This document shows positions 6,891 to 8,198 of a stretch of 8,198 bases of DNA, piece after piece. Each line of letters begins with the position of its first letter. Position 1 is the first letter of the stretch. Position numbers and translations under genes: made by a program. The stretch comes from Halomonas halophila (GTDB lineage: Bacteria > Pseudomonadota > Gammaproteobacteria > Pseudomonadales > Halomonadaceae), in NCBI GenBank assembly GCA_002433675.1, contig DJIP01000157.1:1-8198 (forward strand), read 5' to 3'. The notes below the pieces were generated by a model. It searched no databases, was not told where the DNA came from, and was given only the letters and a program-made list of their open reading frames with translations.

Positions 6891-6974
6891 GGAATCGTGT
6901 CGATGATGTCTGTCCACTCGGCAATCCGCTGCCGCTGTCCGCCATGGCGCCTCCCTCCAGGAAGCAAACTGAGG

Positions 6975-6997
6975 ACAACGTTGTTGCAGCGCAACAA
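6975..6997. promoter_or_regulatory. Overlapping palindromes, candidate operator upstream of the phasin
   Basis: TTGTTGCAGCGCAACAA at 6981-6997 is a perfect 7-base inverted repeat with a 3-base centre. It overlaps a second palindrome, ACAACGTTGT, at 6975-6984. The cluster lies about 100 bases before the phasin ATG. PHA-responsive repressors of the PhaR type bind TGC-rich inverted repeats upstream of phasin genes in other bacteria, so this is a good candidate. No convincing -35/-10 pair was found beside it: TTGTCA at 7025-7020 has a poor partner. The rest of the 6878-7161 gap shows GGA-rich leader sequence and no gene with good support. Confidence 0.5.
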
Positions 6998-7159
6998 ACT
7001 CAGTCTGGCACACCCTTGGTGACAACGCCATGACAGGGGTCGCCTCCTGCGCGATTGTGCATCAAGGCGCCCCGTACCCTCGCCATCAGCGAATCTCCCC
7101 TCCCGTCATACCCGTGGTCGCTTTTTTGCGGGCCCTTGGCTGGCACTTGACGAGCACCT

Positions 7160-7198
7160 GGCTAGCTCTTGCCGCCCTTGGCGCTGCGCGAGCTAGCC
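7160..7198 (-). terminator. Stem-loop spanning the stop codon of the small gene
   Basis: GGCTAGCTC (7160-7168) and GAGCTAGCC (7190-7198) are perfect 9-base inverted repeats around a 21-base loop that can itself fold as CGCC-AAG-GGCG. The stop codon TAG (7164-7162) lies within one arm, so the last twelve codons are part of the structure. No T run follows. It may stabilise the mRNA end or assist termination. Confidence 0.45.
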
Positions 7199-7542
7199 TT
7201 GGCCGCCCCACTGGACCGCGACGCTGCGGGACTGGGCGTCTCCTCGGCCTTGGCATCCTTGGCAGAAGAACCCTTGGCACTCTGGGCGGCCTGGGTCAGC
7301 ATATCCATCATCATCTTCTGATAGTTGCCGAAACTGGCAAGCCCCTGGGACAGTCCCTGCTGCAGCGCCGGCTGCTGCAGGAACGGCTGCATCAGGCTCA
7401 TCGGGTCGTAGCCTTCGACACCGGACTCCATCTGCCGCTGGATGCGATCGAGCAGGTCCTGCTGGAAGGCCTCGATATTGGGAAGCCCCAACGCCTGGCG
7501 CAACTCTTCCGGGGTCAGATCGAATTCGACGTTGATCTTCAT
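7162..7542 (-). CDS. Small uncharacterised protein with a basic tail, next to PHA genes
   Basis: Protein of 126 residues with no known function. From memory it resembles the DUF6489 group, whose members open with a similar MKINVE...TPEE...LGLP pattern; this was not checked. Seen: a conserved-looking head (1-40, MKINVEFDLTPEELRQALGL, then a helix), a Gln/Met-rich middle (46-86, including MQPFLQQPALQQGL and YQKMMMDML) that resembles phasin helices, and a Ser/Ala/Lys-rich tail (88-126) with eight Lys or Arg. It has no signal peptide, membrane segment or cysteine, so it is probably cytoplasmic. Its place directly upstream of the phasin and synthase suggests a granule-linked role, and the basic tail recalls the nucleoid-binding tails of PhaF and PhaM; both points are inference. 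The ATG at 7542 is chosen because GAGG lies 5 bases upstream; the in-frame extension to 7635 lacks a binding site. The 284-base gap to the phasin suggests separate promoters. Confidence 0.75.
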   Translation of the reverse strand: MKINVEFDLTPEELRQALGLPNIEAFQQDLLDRIQRQMESGVEGYDPMSLMQPFLQQPALQQGLSQGLASFGNYQKMMMDMLTQAAQSAKGSSAKDAKAEETPSPAASRSSGAAKASSRSAKGGKS

Positions 7543-7575
7543 GCTGGCCTCGTGATCCTTGTATGGCGATGTGTG

Positions 7576-7602
7576 GCGCCGGTAGCCCGCGCTATCGGGC
7601 GC
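7576..7602 (-). other. Possible hairpin in the 5' leader of the small gene
   Basis: GCCCG (7585-7589) can pair with CGGGC (7596-7600) over a 6-base loop; alternatively GCGCC (7576-7580) can pair with GGCGC (7598-7602). The two folds exclude each other. They lie between the aroC stop and the small gene and could serve either as an aroC 3' structure or as a leader element. Confidence 0.3.
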
Positions 7603-7644
7603 AAAGATGCCTGCATCCTGCACCTTCCCTGCCACAGTTACTTG

Positions 7645-7653
7645 AGTGTAGCA
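7645..7653 (-). promoter_or_regulatory. Candidate extended -10 promoter for the small gene
   Basis: TGCTACACT on the minus strand matches the TG-N-TATAAT extended -10 pattern at four of six -10 positions. No good -35 was found at 17 bases. Transcription would start near 7638, giving a leader of about 95 bases before the ATG at 7542. Confidence 0.3.
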
Positions 7654-7673
7654 GTCCTGTCATGCTCTGCGAT

Positions 7674-8198
7674 TCAGCGTAGCCGTGGTGTGCTGACTCG
7701 CACATCACTGTTCTGTGCGCGATGACGCAGCAGGTGATCCATCAGGGTCAGCGCCATCATCGCTTCGGCGATGGGCGTGGCACGAATCCCCACGCAGGGA
7801 TCGTGGCGTCCCTTGGTCACCACCTCCACCGGATTGCCGTCCACGTCGATGGAGCGCCCCGGAATGGTGATGCTGGAGGTCGGCTTGAGTGCCAGGTGTG
7901 CAATCAGCGTCTGGCCGCTGGAGATGCCTCCCAGTACGCCACCGGCATGATTCGACAGAAAGCCCTCCGGGGTCATCTCGTCACGGTGCTGACTGCCGCG
8001 CTGGGCCACACTGGCAAAGCCGTCACCGATCTCGACGCCCTTGACCGCGTTGATGCTCATCAAGCCATGGGCCAGCTCGGCATCGAGACGGTCGAACACC
8101 GGCTCGCCAAGCCCAGGCGGCAGCCCCTCGGCGGTGACGGTGATCTTCGCCCCCACCGAGTCCTGATCACGGCGAAGCTGGTCCATGTAGGCCTCGAG
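7674..8198 (-). CDS. aroC: Chorismate synthase, 3' part
   Basis: Converts 5-enolpyruvylshikimate-3-phosphate to chorismate, the last step of the shikimate pathway, using reduced FMN; cytoplasmic. The window holds the C-terminal 174 residues (family length about 360); the frame stays open to the window edge, so the true start lies outside. The Met encoded at 8186 is internal, preceded by Leu-Glu-Ala-Tyr. Seen, in order: [93 protein letters not shown] and the end MDHLLRH, all standard chorismate synthase blocks, including the conserved RHDPC arginine and histidine of the active site. The visible part is intact. It shares the strand of the PHA genes but has no evident functional link to them. 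Confidence 0.96.
   Translation of the reverse strand, partial: LEAYMDQLRRDQDSVGAKITVTAEGLPPGLGEPVFDRLDAELAHGLMSINAVKGVEIGDGFASVAQRGSQHRDEMTPEGFLSNHAGGVLGGISSGQTLIAHLALKPTSSITIPGRSIDVDGNPVEVVTKGRHDPCVGIRATPIAEAMMALTLMDHLLRHRAQNSDVRVSTPRLR

Noticed and set aside
6878..6997. N-terminal extension of the phasin to a start at 6997
   Set aside because: The extension would begin in the palindrome cluster and lacks a ribosome binding site, whereas AGGAGG sits 7 bases before the ATG at 6877.
7006..7019. Sigma-54-like TGGCAC...TTGG on the plus strand
   Set aside because: The spacing is one base short, the -12 element is TTGG instead of TTGC, and it points toward no supported plus-strand gene.
7111..7133. 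T6 run at 7122-7127 as a plus-strand terminator
   Set aside because: No GC-rich stem precedes the T run on the plus strand and no plus-strand gene ends nearby. The flanking CGC/GCG places the T run in a loop, not after a stem.
7030..7725. Plus-strand open frame of 231 codons across the small gene and its flanks
   Set aside because: It covers a gene with a good start on the other strand and runs through regulatory gaps into aroC; no family resemblance was seen.
1..8198. Mobile elements, CRISPR arrays, tRNA or rRNA genes, defence or secretion systems
   Set aside because: No transposase, integrase, regularly spaced repeat array, cloverleaf or defence-type protein was seen; all sizeable genes belong to known core or PHA families except one small protein.

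Overview
The window looks like chromosomal DNA from a halophilic gammaproteobacterium, most probably Halomonas or a close relative in the Halomonadaceae. The reasons are the high G+C content, the order ybeZ-ybeY-ybeX-lnt typical of gammaproteobacteria, and a class I polyhydroxyalkanoate (PHA) synthase beside a phasin with no phaA or phaB nearby. The assignment is inferred from gene content and protein character; no search was run.

Left half, plus strand (57-4065): a compact housekeeping operon. A PhoH-like ATPase (ybeZ), the YbeY endoribonuclease and the CBS-domain protein YbeX are joined by 4-base ATGA stop/start overlaps. After a 60-base gap holding a GC-rich hairpin comes lnt, the apolipoprotein N-acyltransferase. 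The first three genes are linked to rRNA and ribosome quality control and to divalent-cation homeostasis; lnt completes lipoprotein maturation. The first 15 bases may be the tail of an upstream gene, by synteny miaB.

Middle (4066-4290): the convergent gap between lnt and phaC. It is full of structure: three tandem 10-mers starting in the lnt stop codon, a strong 14-pair hairpin, three tandem 11-mers containing the palindrome GTTGCAAC, and a bulged stem-loop just past the phaC stop.

Right half, minus strand (4291-8198), in order of transcription: the 3' half of aroC (chorismate synthase, cut by the window edge), a 126-residue uncharacterised protein with a basic Ala/Ser/Lys tail, a phasin (phaP-like), and the PHA synthase phaC. 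The last two form a granule module: the phasin coats the polymer that PhaC makes. A terminator-like hairpin with six T sits in the phaC leader, 25 bases before the start codon, and could hold the synthase well below the phasin. A palindrome cluster upstream of the phasin is a candidate operator for a PHA-responsive repressor.

No mobile element, CRISPR array, tRNA or rRNA was seen, and nothing here is a clearly new system. The most interesting leads are the small uncharacterised protein beside the PHA genes, its tail resemblance to the phasin, and the control signals between phasin and synthase.
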